From Oscillospiraceae bacterium (GTDB lineage Bacteria; Bacillota; Clostridia; Oscillospirales; Acutalibacteraceae), in assembly GCA_029012165.1 (NCBI GenBank), contig JAQXLO010000137.1, positions 1 to 19,033 of the forward strand: a stretch of DNA of 19,033 nucleotides, read 5' to 3'. Made by a program: the position numbers and the translations under genes. This document shows, in pieces, positions 1 to 8,655 of the stretch; the stretch's first letter is position 1, and each line of letters starts with the position of its first letter. Below the pieces are notes generated by a model. The model saw only the letters and a list, made by a program, of their open reading frames with translations. It was not told the DNA's origin and did no database searches.

Positions 1-1
1 C

Positions 2-82
2 CAGCAACTCTACGACACGCTCACGGGCATCCAGTGGGGCACCGTCGAGGATACGTTCGGATGGGTCTATCCTGTCGAATAA
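2..82 (+). CDS. 3' end of an unidentified protein (partial)
   Basis: An open frame enters from the left edge and ends in TAA after 26 residues, the last ones reading GWVYPVE. Two rho-independent-type terminators follow within about 100 nt, which supports a real gene end on this strand. The visible tail has no recognisable motif. The Trp/Gly/Val-rich ending would suit a small beta-barrel or an SH3-like C-terminus, but that is only an impression. The function cannot be assigned from this fragment. Confidence 0.6.
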   Translation, partial: QQLYDTLTGIQWGTVEDTFGWVYPVE

Positions 83-100
83 TTCCCATCATAATTCATC

Positions 101-128
101 AAAGACCGTCGCATTTGCGGCGGTCTTT
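101..128 (+). terminator. Terminator of the left-edge gene
   Basis: AAAGACCGTCGC and GCGGCGGTCTTT form a 12-bp stem with one G-U pair around a 4-nt loop. It lies 18 nt after the stop codon of the partial gene. The stem's own 3' arm supplies the T run. Confidence 0.75.
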
Positions 129-137
129 GTCGTATGC

Positions 138-186
138 AAAAAGCAGATGGATTCGAGTAATCGTTCGATGCGAGCTGCTTTTTTCT
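138..186 (+). terminator. Second, tandem terminator-like hairpin
   Basis: AAAAAGCAG at 138-146 pairs with CTGCTTTTT at 175-183, and T continues to 186. The long loop holds a further TCGA...TCGA pairing. It stands 9 nt after the first terminator and 8 nt before element A, so it may be a backup terminator. Confidence 0.5.
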
Positions 187-194
187 CTGGACGG

Positions 195-360
195 AATTTT
201 GTGGGATTTGTGCTTCGCACCGGGGAACCCTCGGCATGGGGTGGTGTTGTTCGGATTTCGCCGACTGCGGTCGGCGACCAAAGGCGCCGCCTTTGGAATC
301 CGCAAGCCTTTAAAAAGGCTTGAGCGAAACTTTTCATCCCACAAAAATCCGTGATGAACC
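195..360 (+). repeat. Element A, left copy: hairpin-rich dispersed repeat
   Basis: The stretch from about 253 to 360 recurs in reverse complement at 18762-18868, with roughly 93% identity by eye. A 15-nt inverted repeat with one mismatch (195-209 against 336-350, core GTGGGAT/ATCCCAC) closes the left copy. Inside lie GTGC-TTC-GCAC (212-222), CGCCGAC-TGCG-GTCGGCG (259-276), CCAAAGGC-GCC-GCCTTTGG (278-296) and AAGCCTTT-AA-AAAGGCTT (304-321), all perfect stems. No gene-like ORF fits. The short frames across it are read in several phases and are probably spurious. It sits between the 3' ends of convergent genes, a usual place for REP/MITE-type repeats. The family is not identified. Confidence 0.8.
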
Positions 361-369
361 TAACAAAAG

Positions 370-414
370 GCTCCCTCTATGGGGACAATTTCCATTGTCT
401 ACCATAGGGGGAGC
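370..414 (-). terminator. Terminator of the GPH transporter gene
   Basis: GCTCCCTCTATGG pairs with CCATAGGGGGAGC (one G-U), and GACAAT-TTCC-ATTGTC continues the stem inside. On the minus strand it is followed by CTTTTG. It lies 22 nt beyond the stop codon of the leftward transporter gene. Confidence 0.8.
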
Positions 415-436
415 ATATTTTCTGTCCGGGGAACCT

Positions 437-1921
437 TTACGCTTGCTCAGCTTCCGTGTGCATTTCCAGCTCCTTGGAGCGGACCATGGCACGGCGGTCA
501 TGCAGCTCTGCGTACATCTTGACTTTCTTTTCGTCGTCCAGATCGTAGAAGAACTTGGGAATCATGCCGATCAGACTCAGCGTTGCGGGCACGACGGAGA
601 ACAGGGCGAAAATCGTGTAGTTGATCTTGTCGGTCTGTCCGCCGGGCACGGTGTTCTGGTTGTAGCCCAGCTTGCCGAGGATCAGGGAGTTGAGTGCACC
701 GCCGACCGTACCGGCGAGCTTGCGGGTCAGGCTCTGGAATACGCTGACCATCGCCTCGGCACGGAAGCCGTTCTGCCACTCGAAGTAGTCCATGGACTCG
801 TTGTACATTTCGCTGGGGATAACCTTTTTCAAGCCGTAGATCGTCATCCAAACGGTTTCCTGAATCGTCAAAAGCGGAATCATGACTTTCAGCTTCTTGT
901 AGCCCTTGTTGATGGAGCCGAGCAGGAACACGCCGATCATCAGGAAGTTGTTCATGTGTGAGGAGAACAGCCACAAAGCCTTGGTGGAGAACTTGCGGCG
1001 CAGCTTGGGAACGTAGGAATAGCTGATGGGGGAAACGACGGCGCCGGGAATACCGACGATGTTGGTCAAAGACGCCAGCTTCAAAACGTTCATGTAGTAG
1101 AACTTGTCACCGACCTTGACCGAGGAGAACGCCCCGAGGAACTCAGAGAGCGAAATCAGCAAAACGGGCTTGCACTTGAATACCATCTTGATCGAGTACA
1201 GCAGCGACGGCGACTTGACCGACTGGGAAACACGTTCCTTCGCAATCAAAGAGAAGCCGAACGCCATGATACCGCTGGCAATCATGGTGCAGGTACCGAA
1301 GCCGATATACAGCGAGCGGTGCGTTGTCTTGATGATGTTGCGGATCGACAAGTCGAGAAGCAGGTCGAGAACCTGAGACGGCGTTTTTTCCAAAAAGCCG
1401 GACAGCAGATTCGCCGCCGTGATCAACCGTGTTCGGTCGTTGACATCCGGTGTGATGGTAGACAGCATACCGGTCTTGGCGATGTCACGCAGGGACTCCG
1501 CCAAATTCTTCAGCACCAGCAGCAGCAGATAGAAGATAAACTTGGAGAAATCCGCCAATCCCATTGCCGAGAACAGGACGGGCATCAGCCAGTAAACCAC
1601 CGACAGAGCGGTGCCGGGTCCGGCATACAAAACCAGATACGGCTTGAATTTACCCCAGCGGGTACGGGTTTTGTCCACCATGGCTCCGAGGAACATATCG
1701 TTGATGATATCCCAAAAACCGATGATGGTCTTGACCAGAGCGATGTAGCCCATGCGGATTTTTACGACATCCGCAATGAACACTTCTTCGCAGCTGGAGA
1801 TGTTGAAGCTTGCGGAAATATCGTACAGGATATACCACAAAGTTTCCTTGGAGCCGACATACCGCCGCTGAGGAAGTTTTTCCTTCTTCGGCTTTTTCTC
1901 GGCTACTTCTGTGTTTGCCAT
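437..1921 (-). CDS. GPH-family (MFS) sugar:cation symporter
   Basis: Probable inner-membrane secondary transporter of the glycoside-pentoside-hexuronide:cation symporter family (MFS_2). These proteins bring in glycosides or sugars with Na+ or H+. The 494-residue length suits the family. Residues 1-22 are a charged, Lys-rich cytoplasmic tail. Residues 68-96 carry the family signature after the second helix: FWDIINDMFLG then DKTRTRWGKFKPYL. About 12 hydrophobic segments follow, and the C-terminal tail is charged. GGAGG lies 7 nt before the ATG. The gene starts 63 nt after lepA ends, with no hairpin between them, so it may be the last gene of the lepA unit. A strong terminator follows it. No glycosidase or regulator is adjacent, so the substrate cannot be named. 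Confidence 0.85.
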   Translation of the reverse strand: MANTEVAEKKPKKEKLPQRRYVGSKETLWYILYDISASFNISSCEEVFIADVVKIRMGYIALVKTIIGFWDIINDMFLGAMVDKTRTRWGKFKPYLVLYAGPGTALSVVYWLMPVLFSAMGLADFSKFIFYLLLLVLKNLAESLRDIAKTGMLSTITPDVNDRTRLITAANLLSGFLEKTPSQVLDLLLDLSIRNIIKTTHRSLYIGFGTCTMIASGIMAFGFSLIAKERVSQSVKSPSLLYSIKMVFKCKPVLLISLSEFLGAFSSVKVGDKFYYMNVLKLASLTNIVGIPGAVVSPISYSYVPKLRRKFSTKALWLFSSHMNNFLMIGVFLLGSINKGYKKLKVMIPLLTIQETVWMTIYGLKKVIPSEMYNESMDYFEWQNGFRAEAMVSVFQSLTRKLAGTVGGALNSLILGKLGYNQNTVPGGQTDKINYTIFALFSVVPATLSLIGMIPKFFYDLDDEKKVKMYAELHDRRAMVRSKELEMHTEAEQA

Positions 1922-1984
1922 GCAATACGCCTCCGTTTGATTGATTTATTTTCTTTCATTTAAAACGAGTTTGCGGACGGTTTC

Positions 1985-3796
<1,812 letters not shown>

Positions 3797-3810
3797 TGCG
3801 GTCACCTCGT

Positions 3811-5295
3811 TTATTGTACCGGCTGCAGATCCATTTGCGTGATGCGGTCGGTCTGCATAAACTGGGGATAGCGTGCGTCGTCAAAGACGGTGGGCTGTTC
3901 ATCCTGCGCCAAGATCCATGCAAGGAATTGAGAATAGGCGGAATCCTTGCGGCAGCCCACATGATCCATGTTTTTGACGAACCATGTGCTGTCGGGGAAC
4001 AGGCAGGTGGAGGCGTCGATGATGCCGTCCGCCGAGAGATGGTTGTGCGCCGTACAGCCGTGCTGGACATAGCCCGCAGGCAGAGTGCTGCCGAAGTCGG
4101 CAACGGTGGCGCCGCCGCTGGTGCAGGCGGTCTCGATCAAGCTGTCGCCGTGCGCCATGGCGCTGGATGTGATCGGCACGTTGCCGTTGTTGTAGTGGGA
4201 AAGCACACAGATCTTCACGCCGTCCGCCTTGGCGGCACGGAGAATCTCCTCTTTTTTGCACTGGATGTCGTAGTGGTATGTATCGATCATGGCAATGAAG
4301 GACTCGGGCGCATCGGCACACAGGGTCTTTTTGGCTTCTTCGTACCGTTCGTCCCGCACGAAGCTCCACATCCCCGGCATGGTGCCGAACACCTGCTTCA
4401 TGACCGAGCTGACCGCCACTTCGTTCAGCGGCACGGCGATCTTGTTTAAGAGGGTAAAAACGGGCTTGAGCAGAACCGTCTTGGCGCAGAAGCCGAACAC
4501 CTTGTACAGCGCCGTGTCCAGCTTCGGCTTGCCGGTCTCGATGGTTTGCAGCCAGGAGAAGAAAGCGTTTTGATCCAAAATCAACTCGCCCGTAAAGACG
4601 TTCGTCACAAACAGCAGTCCGTAAAAGGCGGAGGACATAAACACGATGGTGTCCACCTTGTCGTGACCGTATTTGCCCAGATAGGCGGTGGTCTGTACGC
4701 CGCCCATGCTGGCGGCGATCAGGCGCACCTTGCTGTGACCCGTTTCGGCAAGAACGTTGTCGATGAAGGCGTTCAGATCTTCGGCGTTCGCCATGGGATC
4801 CAGCCGCCAGTCGTAGTTATAGTAATAGGTGTGGTCTGCGCCCACGGAATGCACCGCCGTGCGGAGGATAGAAAATTCCGCATCTTCGGCGTCCTCGTAG
4901 ATGGCGCTGTTGTACGCATCCATGGAGCTGTCGAAAAGGACAGGCGTGACGTTGTACAGGGAGTTACCGTTTTCGTCACAGGCAATCACGCCGAGGATAT
5001 CCATGGCGATCTGCGCCACCGCCTCGGCAAAGGCACGAAAGCTGCGGGTGGTGACGGTGCGGAATAACCCGCACGCAGCGGTGCGGAGAATCGACGACAC
5101 GTCCACCGTGGGCGGGAAGCAGATCTGCTCGTTTTCCGTGCCCGCATCCAGCATAAAGGGCTGGGCGCCCACGCCGCTGACAACGATCACAGGATACTTG
5201 CCGCACGCACACGCATCGGCAGGCGCCGCAAAAGCGGTCACGGCACAGGAAAGCGTCAGGCACAGCGCCAGAATAACGGACAGTAATCGTTTCAT
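3811..5295 (-). CDS. Secreted LCAT-like alpha/beta hydrolase (lipase/acyltransferase-like)
   Basis: Predicted exported serine hydrolase of 494 residues. A Sec signal peptide (KR, hydrophobic core, AFA-A) ends near residue 23. A Cys pair (CACG) and the first strand (YPVIVVSG) follow. YNYDWRL at 160-165 is typical of lecithin:cholesterol acyltransferase-like lipases. The nucleophile elbow AASMGG puts the catalytic Ser at 196, with Ala replacing the first Gly of GxSxG. D423 or D427 and H445 (NMDHVGC) are likely acid and base. AAAGGAG lies 7 nt before the ATG. The gene begins 13 nt after nif3 and ends just before lepA. A phospholipase, acyltransferase or esterase role is possible, but the substrate is unknown. 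It is the only exported enzyme among translation and metabolic genes. Confidence 0.8.
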   Translation of the reverse strand: MKRLLSVILALCLTLSCAVTAFAAPADACACGKYPVIVVSGVGAQPFMLDAGTENEQICFPPTVDVSSILRTAACGLFRTVTTRSFRAFAEAVAQIAMDILGVIACDENGNSLYNVTPVLFDSSMDAYNSAIYEDAEDAEFSILRTAVHSVGADHTYYYNYDWRLDPMANAEDLNAFIDNVLAETGHSKVRLIAASMGGVQTTAYLGKYGHDKVDTIVFMSSAFYGLLFVTNVFTGELILDQNAFFSWLQTIETGKPKLDTALYKVFGFCAKTVLLKPVFTLLNKIAVPLNEVAVSSVMKQVFGTMPGMWSFVRDERYEEAKKTLCADAPESFIAMIDTYHYDIQCKKEEILRAAKADGVKICVLSHYNNGNVPITSSAMAHGDSLIETACTSGGATVADFGSTLPAGYVQHGCTAHNHLSADGIIDASTCLFPDSTWFVKNMDHVGCRKDSAYSQFLAWILAQDEQPTVFDDARYPQFMQTDRITQMDLQPVQ

Positions 5296-5308
5296 GCTTA
5301 TGCTCCTT

Positions 5309-6070
5309 TTATAAGTACTTTACGGTGCGTTTCTGCTCCGGGAGAAAGACCTGCACATCGGGGAACCGCTCGGCAAGTTTTTGTGCCAAAACGGACACGA
5401 TGGGAATCTCCGTCTCAAAATGCCCTGCGGCAATGAGCGTAACGCCGAGCTGTTCGGCGTCCAAAAAGTCGTGGTAATCGGCGTCCCCCGTCAAAAGAGC
5501 ATCCACGCCTAAAGCCGCCACATCGGCGACCAGATCGCCCCCCGAACCGCCGCAGACCGCCAACGTTTCGATACTGTGTCCGCCGTCACACCAGCGCACC
5601 TTGGCGCTCAGCAGCTCCGCCGCCGTGGCGGCCAGCTCGATGGCACGCATGGATTCTTTCAGAAAACCGACCCGAACCATGGGTGCGGGAACGGACTCGG
5701 TGGAAACCGCCTCCACCTTGGACAGGGAAAAAATCTCCGCCAGCACATCGTTGACGCCGCCGACGGCAACGTCCAGATTGGTGTGGGCGCAGACAGCGCT
5801 CATACCGCCGGACACCAGCAGATACGCCGGGTCACCCTGCAATAATTTTTTGCGTGCCTTGAAAAGAACCGGGTGATGGCTGACCATCAGATCAGCGCCC
5901 TGCTCCATGGCTTCGCCGACGGTATCACAGGTGATGTCCAGACACACGGCAATCTTTTGCACGACCTTGTTCGGGTCACCCACCAAAAGACCGCTGTTGT
6001 CAAAATCCATCTGCCCGGAAAAGGGGGCGATGGCGTCTATGTAGTCGTAAACGTCCCGTACCGTCGTCAT
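5309..6070 (-). CDS. Nif3-like dinuclear metal-centre protein
   Basis: Member of the NIF3/YqfO/YbgI family, often annotated as GTP cyclohydrolase I type 2 homologue. These form toroidal hexamers with a two-metal site per subunit. The metal ligands are recognisable: SHHP (H65, H66), HTNLD (H96 to D100), and the C-terminal GHFETE. The start MTTVRDVYDYIDAIAPF is typical of the family. At 253 residues it has only the core fold and lacks the central PII-like insert of the longer Bacillus-type proteins. Its ATG overlaps the trmK stop by 4 bp (ATGA). trmK-nif3 pairs are common in Firmicutes. The biological substrate of the family is not settled. Confidence 0.93.
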   Translation of the reverse strand: MTTVRDVYDYIDAIAPFSGQMDFDNSGLLVGDPNKVVQKIAVCLDITCDTVGEAMEQGADLMVSHHPVLFKARKKLLQGDPAYLLVSGGMSAVCAHTNLDVAVGGVNDVLAEIFSLSKVEAVSTESVPAPMVRVGFLKESMRAIELAATAAELLSAKVRWCDGGHSIETLAVCGGSGGDLVADVAALGVDALLTGDADYHDFLDAEQLGVTLIAAGHFETEIPIVSVLAQKLAERFPDVQVFLPEQKRTVKYL

Positions 6071-6771
6071 TCGGCATCCTCCTTGCGGCTTTTGCGAATA
6101 TAGGGCTCGATGTCGGGCAATATTTCACGGATGATGCGCACCTCCTGGGGCAGGAGGTTGGCAAACTCCAGCGCATCCGCACGCTGTTTGAGATATTTAT
6201 ATTGTTTTGTCAGGTAGTAGCGGGCGGCATCGTTTTTGCAGTCGGCCAGCTCACCCATCCATATGTAGGACTTGCGGTATTTCGGACGGTAGTCCGGGTC
6301 AAAGCAGGCGGAAAAGGCGATGTAAGGACGGCACTCGTCAAAGCAGGCGCTTTCCCGAAGAATGCGAAAACGGTTTTGCAGCAGGTATGCCCGCACCAGT
6401 TCCGCATGGGACATGGGCTGAAAAATAAAACGCTTGCGTGCATCGCAGATCCAGTCCGCCTTGCTGAGAATGTCCACGATCAGATTGCCGCCCATGCCGG
6501 CAAAAACAAAATCATCCGCATCCTCCGGCCGAAGCTTTTCCAGCCCGTCGGAGATGCGCATCTCAATTTTGTCTGTCAGCCCGCAGGCGGCAACGTTGGC
6601 AACGGCATTCATCAGCGGTCCCTCCCGCAGGTCGCACGCCACGGCGCCGCTGCACTTGCCGCTCGCAACAAGGTAAGCGGGAAGATAGGCGTGGTCGGTG
6701 CCGATGTCGGCAACGCTCACACCCTCCCGAACCAGCTCAGCGACCATGCTCAGCCGCGGCGAAAGCCTCAT
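6067..6771 (-). CDS. trmK: tRNA (adenine(22)-N1)-methyltransferase TrmK
   Basis: SAM-dependent methyltransferase that makes m1A at position 22 in the tRNA D-loop. The start MRLSPRLSMVAELV is typical of TrmK. The SAM-binding motif VADIGTDHAYLP lies at residues 19-30, and AGMGGNLIVDIL marks the catalytic region. A helical C-terminal part follows. The open frame extends 24 codons further upstream, but that part lies inside the DUF1858 gene. The ATG at 6771 overlaps that gene's stop by 4 bp and has AGGA just upstream, so I start the gene there (234 residues). It overlaps nif3 in the same way at its 3' end, which suggests translational coupling along the unit. Confidence 0.94.
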   Translation of the reverse strand: MRLSPRLSMVAELVREGVSVADIGTDHAYLPAYLVASGKCSGAVACDLREGPLMNAVANVAACGLTDKIEMRISDGLEKLRPEDADDFVFAGMGGNLIVDILSKADWICDARKRFIFQPMSHAELVRAYLLQNRFRILRESACFDECRPYIAFSACFDPDYRPKYRKSYIWMGELADCKNDAARYYLTKQYKYLKQRADALEFANLLPQEVRIIREILPDIEPYIRKSRKEDAE

Positions 6772-6974
6772 TCGTCCTTGGAAGCAAGGTGTGCGTTGAT
6801 TTTTGCGACCATGGCATCCGCATCTACGCCGTGCACCATACACGCCTGTTCCAGAGATTCACTGCGTGCAGAGGGACAGCCGAGACAGTGCATACCCATT
6901 TCCATGAAAAAGGGCGCCGTTGTGCTGTCCATGTTGAGGATCTCACCGATCTTGGTTTCCTTAGTGATCTGCAT
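6768..6974 (-). CDS. DUF1858 domain protein (hybrid-cluster-associated redox disulfide type)
   Basis: A 68-residue protein matching the DUF1858 family, which is also called hybrid cluster protein-associated redox disulfide domain. The sequence MQITKETKIGEIL opens the domain. C30-x2-C33 in MHCLGCPSA is the conserved Cys pair, and C45 is a third cysteine. The start at 6974 has GGAGGG with 7 nt spacing. A longer reading from a TTG at 6989 would place the start inside that ribosome site, so I reject it. It is the first gene behind the 7008-7036 promoter and overlaps trmK by 4 bp. The cellular role of the family is unclear; redox or metal binding is likely from the Cys pair. Confidence 0.9.
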   Translation of the reverse strand: MQITKETKIGEILNMDSTTAPFFMEMGMHCLGCPSARSESLEQACMVHGVDADAMVAKINAHLASKDE

Positions 6975-7007
6975 ATATATTCCCTCCAAAATAAAATCAT
7001 TCGTACT

Positions 7008-7036
7008 ATTGTACCACGTTTTTCGTCGGATATCAA
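7008..7036 (-). promoter_or_regulatory. Sigma-A promoter for the DUF1858-trmK-nif3 unit
   Basis: On the minus strand, TTGATA (7036-7031) and TACAAT (7013-7008) are separated by exactly 17 nt. A TG one base before the -10 makes it an extended -10. It lies 33 nt upstream of the start codon of the DUF1858 gene. Confidence 0.8.
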
Positions 7037-7101
7037 CCGAATTTTTGTAAAAAGTTTTCCTTTTTTATTTTATCTGCCCACGCCGAATTATTAAAAAAGG
7101 C

Positions 7102-7130
7102 TTGACAAATGCAAAAAAAACAATTATAAT
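7102..7130 (+). promoter_or_regulatory. Consensus sigma-A promoter of tRNA-Ala
   Basis: TTGACA (7102-7107) and TATAAT (7125-7130) match the consensus at all twelve bases with a 17-nt, A-rich spacer. The tRNA begins 13 nt after the -10 box. It fires away from the promoter at 7008-7036. Confidence 0.92.
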
Positions 7131-7143
7131 ATGTGCCGTAGTT

Positions 7144-7219
7144 GGGCCTGTAGCTCAGTTGGGAGAGCGTTCGGTTCGCATCCGAGAGGTCGAGAGTTCG
7201 AATCTCTTCAGGTCCACCA
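7144..7219 (+). tRNA. tRNA-Ala (anticodon CGC)
   Basis: A full 76-nt cloverleaf is present: acceptor GGGCCTG/CAGGTCC, D stem GCTC/GAGC, anticodon stem TTCGG/CCGAG with loop TTCGCAT, T arm GAGAG-TTCGAAT-CTCTT, discriminator A73 and an encoded CCA at 7217-7219. U33 precedes CGC, which reads the GCG codon. The acceptor stem contains G3-U70, the main recognition element of alanyl-tRNA synthetase. This independently supports the alanine assignment. Confidence 0.95.
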
Positions 7220-7221
7220 CG

Positions 7222-7249
7222 AAAAAAGCAGCCGCAAGGCTGCTTTTTT
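7222..7249 (+). terminator. Terminator of the tRNA-Ala gene
   Basis: GCAGCC-GCAA-GGCTGC forms a 6-bp stem with a GNRA-type loop, extended by A6/T6 on the flanks. The T6 run follows on the plus strand, 2 nt after the CCA end. Confidence 0.93.
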
Positions 7250-7300
7250 CAGTAACGGTTCCGTGACGCTTCGCATCGTGAAGCTGCTGCGTAAGTTTCG

Positions 7301-7329
7301 GTGTCCTGCCTGTGCGGGACACGTTTTTT
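7301..7329 (+). terminator. Second plus-strand terminator without an obvious gene
   Basis: GTGTCCTGC-CTGT-GCGGGACAC is a 9-bp stem with one T-G pair, followed by G and six T. The 51 nt between the tRNA terminator and this hairpin contain a GCTTC/GAAGC pairing but no ORF and no clear promoter. It may be a backup terminator for the tRNA or the end of a small RNA. The rest of the 7220-7541 gap holds the possible small ORF and the two-way terminator listed next. Confidence 0.6.
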
Positions 7330-7492
7330 ATGCCTCAAACCGCCTCAGGTGCAGCAGGTCACAGATCGTGTTCTCGTCCGCTGTATACTCGGAGCGGATC
7401 CACTTTACTGTGCTTTTACATGAGAAACATCTGTGTTCACATATTCGCAGGCGCCTTTCTTTCTTCCCCCGAAACGTAAAACCCGCCGTCAT
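7328..7492 (-). CDS. Possible 54-residue Cys-rich small protein or gene remnant
   Basis: An ATG at 7492 with GGAG 7 nt upstream opens 54 codons to TAA. The protein begins MTAGFTFRGKK, has the cluster C18-x-H20-x-C22-x2-C25 (CEHRCFSC), a basic stretch, then a plausible amphipathic tail ending LLHLRRFEA. The cluster could bind metal. I do not recognise the family. Against it: the start codon and ribosome site lie in the loop of the terminator at 7480-7516, no separate promoter is visible, and its codons are less GC-rich at third positions than those of neighbours. It might instead be the remnant of a longer gene whose 3' end is kept. Confidence 0.3.
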   Translation of the reverse strand: MTAGFTFRGKKERRLRICEHRCFSCKSTVKWIRSEYTADENTICDLLHLRRFEA

Positions 7493-7516
7493 GGATTCAC
7501 TCCGAGACGGCGGGTT
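7480..7516 (-). terminator. Two-way hairpin terminator of the S1-domain gene
   Basis: AACCCGCCGTC and GACGGCGGGTT form a perfect 11-bp stem around a 15-nt loop. On the minus strand it is followed by TTTACGTTT, 25 nt after the S1-domain gene stops. The plus side has only a weak T run. Confidence 0.85.
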
Positions 7517-7541
7517 GCTTTGTCGAGAGCAGACTTAATTT

Positions 7542-8516
7542 TCAGAACACGCTTTCGACGATCTTGTCACAGCAGTCGGGCGAGTAGACCCATCTGTCCA
7601 TGTGGGTGCAGTCGGTAAAATAGCGCAGGGATGGCGAAGGCTGTGCATCGGCAAAGGCATCAACGATAATGAGCTTAATTTTCATGCGCTCGGGGAGGAT
7701 GCTCTTGATATAGACGCTGGCGGTCTGTCCGGGGTCGATCCCCTGGGTGTATTCCGCCAGGCCCGCAAGATTCGGCGCCAGCTCCACGAAGATACCGTAC
7801 CGCTCCACGCTGCGCACGATCCCCGGCACCGTCTGCCCGGCTTCAAACTCTTCCGCATTCTGCTCCCATGTGCCGAGAAGCTCCTTGTGCGTGAGGGTCA
7901 CCCGGTCGTTCTCGTCCACACTGCGGATCACGGCACGGATGTCCTGCCCCGGAGAAAACCGCACATTGGGATGGGGAATGCGGGAAACGGAGATGCTGTC
8001 GATGGGCATTAGGGCGCTTAAGCCCACGCCGATATCCGCAAACACACCAAAGCTCTCCATGTGCGTCACCCGTGCACCGATCACATCTCCCGGCGTCAGG
8101 GTGCGGACAAAATTGCGCACGCAGTCTGCCTGCACCGCCTTGCGGCTGCAAATCGCACGGGTGCCGCCGTCCGCCGTCTGCTCGAAGCCGATCACCCGAA
8201 AGGCAACGGGTTTTCCCACCCGGGAGATGAGGGCAATGTCCCGCACCGTCCCCGTTTCGATGCCCAAGGCGCCCTCCGAGCGGGGGATGATCCCCTTCAT
8301 GCAGCCCAGATCCACGTGCAAATCATGCGCCGCATCGCACAGCGTCGCCCGTGCCTCCAAAATGCGCCCGTCTGCCAGCGCCTCGTGCAGCCCGTATACC
8401 GAGGCGAGAGCACGCTTATTGACCGCCGTGCCGATGCGCATTCCCTCCGGCAGAAAGCCGCTTTCCCGTTGCTTTGCACGGATAAAATCTTTTTTGGTCT
8501 CCGGCATAATGTTCAT
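7542..8516 (-). CDS. S1 RNA-binding domain protein
   Basis: A 324-residue protein with S1-type OB folds, probably RNA- or ribosome-associated. The clearest domain lies near residues 140-215 (GDVIGARVTHMESFGVFADIG, then LSALMPIDSIS and VTLTHKELLGTW). A second follows near 224-290 (GQTVPGIVRSVERYGIFVEL). The region near 45-125 looks like a degenerate S1-like fold. It is shorter than a classical four- to six-domain ribosomal protein S1, and similar two-domain proteins occur in Clostridia. AGGTGG lies 7 nt before the ATG; a second ATG 3 codons later is possible. It is a single-gene unit, divergent from the DUF951-prfA cluster, ending at a strong terminator. The exact target is unknown. Confidence 0.85.
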   Translation of the reverse strand: MNIMPETKKDFIRAKQRESGFLPEGMRIGTAVNKRALASVYGLHEALADGRILEARATLCDAAHDLHVDLGCMKGIIPRSEGALGIETGTVRDIALISRVGKPVAFRVIGFEQTADGGTRAICSRKAVQADCVRNFVRTLTPGDVIGARVTHMESFGVFADIGVGLSALMPIDSISVSRIPHPNVRFSPGQDIRAVIRSVDENDRVTLTHKELLGTWEQNAEEFEAGQTVPGIVRSVERYGIFVELAPNLAGLAEYTQGIDPGQTASVYIKSILPERMKIKLIIVDAFADAQPSPSLRYFTDCTHMDRWVYSPDCCDKIVESVF

Positions 8517-8591
8517 CCTGTGTCCACCTTTCCTGAATTACCCTATGCTCATCTATATGGCGTGGGAACTGAAAAAATTCACATTATTTTA

Positions 8592-8620
8592 TATACATTC
8601 GCAGTGGAGTGTGCTATAAT
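8592..8620 (+). promoter_or_regulatory. Sigma-A promoter of the DUF951-prfA unit
   Basis: A perfect -10 TATAAT at 8615-8620 is preceded, with 17 nt spacing, by TATACA at 8592-8597 (4 of 6 to TTGACA). It lies 35 nt before the DUF951 start codon. Confidence 0.7.
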
Positions 8621-8655
8621 ATATCTTGTATCTTTTTGGCTTGGAGGTGACGGAA

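Noticed and set aside
89..354. Short open frames across element A on both strands, with similar peptides at 18637-18933
   Set aside because: The shared peptide fragments arise because the DNA repeat is shared. They are read in several frames and lack ribosome sites.
1922..1984. Search for a separate promoter or terminator between lepA and the GPH transporter
   Set aside because: The 63-nt gap is AT-rich but has no convincing hairpin or -35/-10 pair, so neither is claimed.
6772..6843. 24-codon upstream extension of trmK
   Set aside because: It lies inside the DUF1858 gene. The ATG at 6771 has a ribosome site, an ATGA overlap and the family's usual N-terminus.
7131..7538. Plus-strand open frame of 135 codons
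   Set aside because: It reads through the tRNA gene and two terminators, so it cannot be a real coding region.
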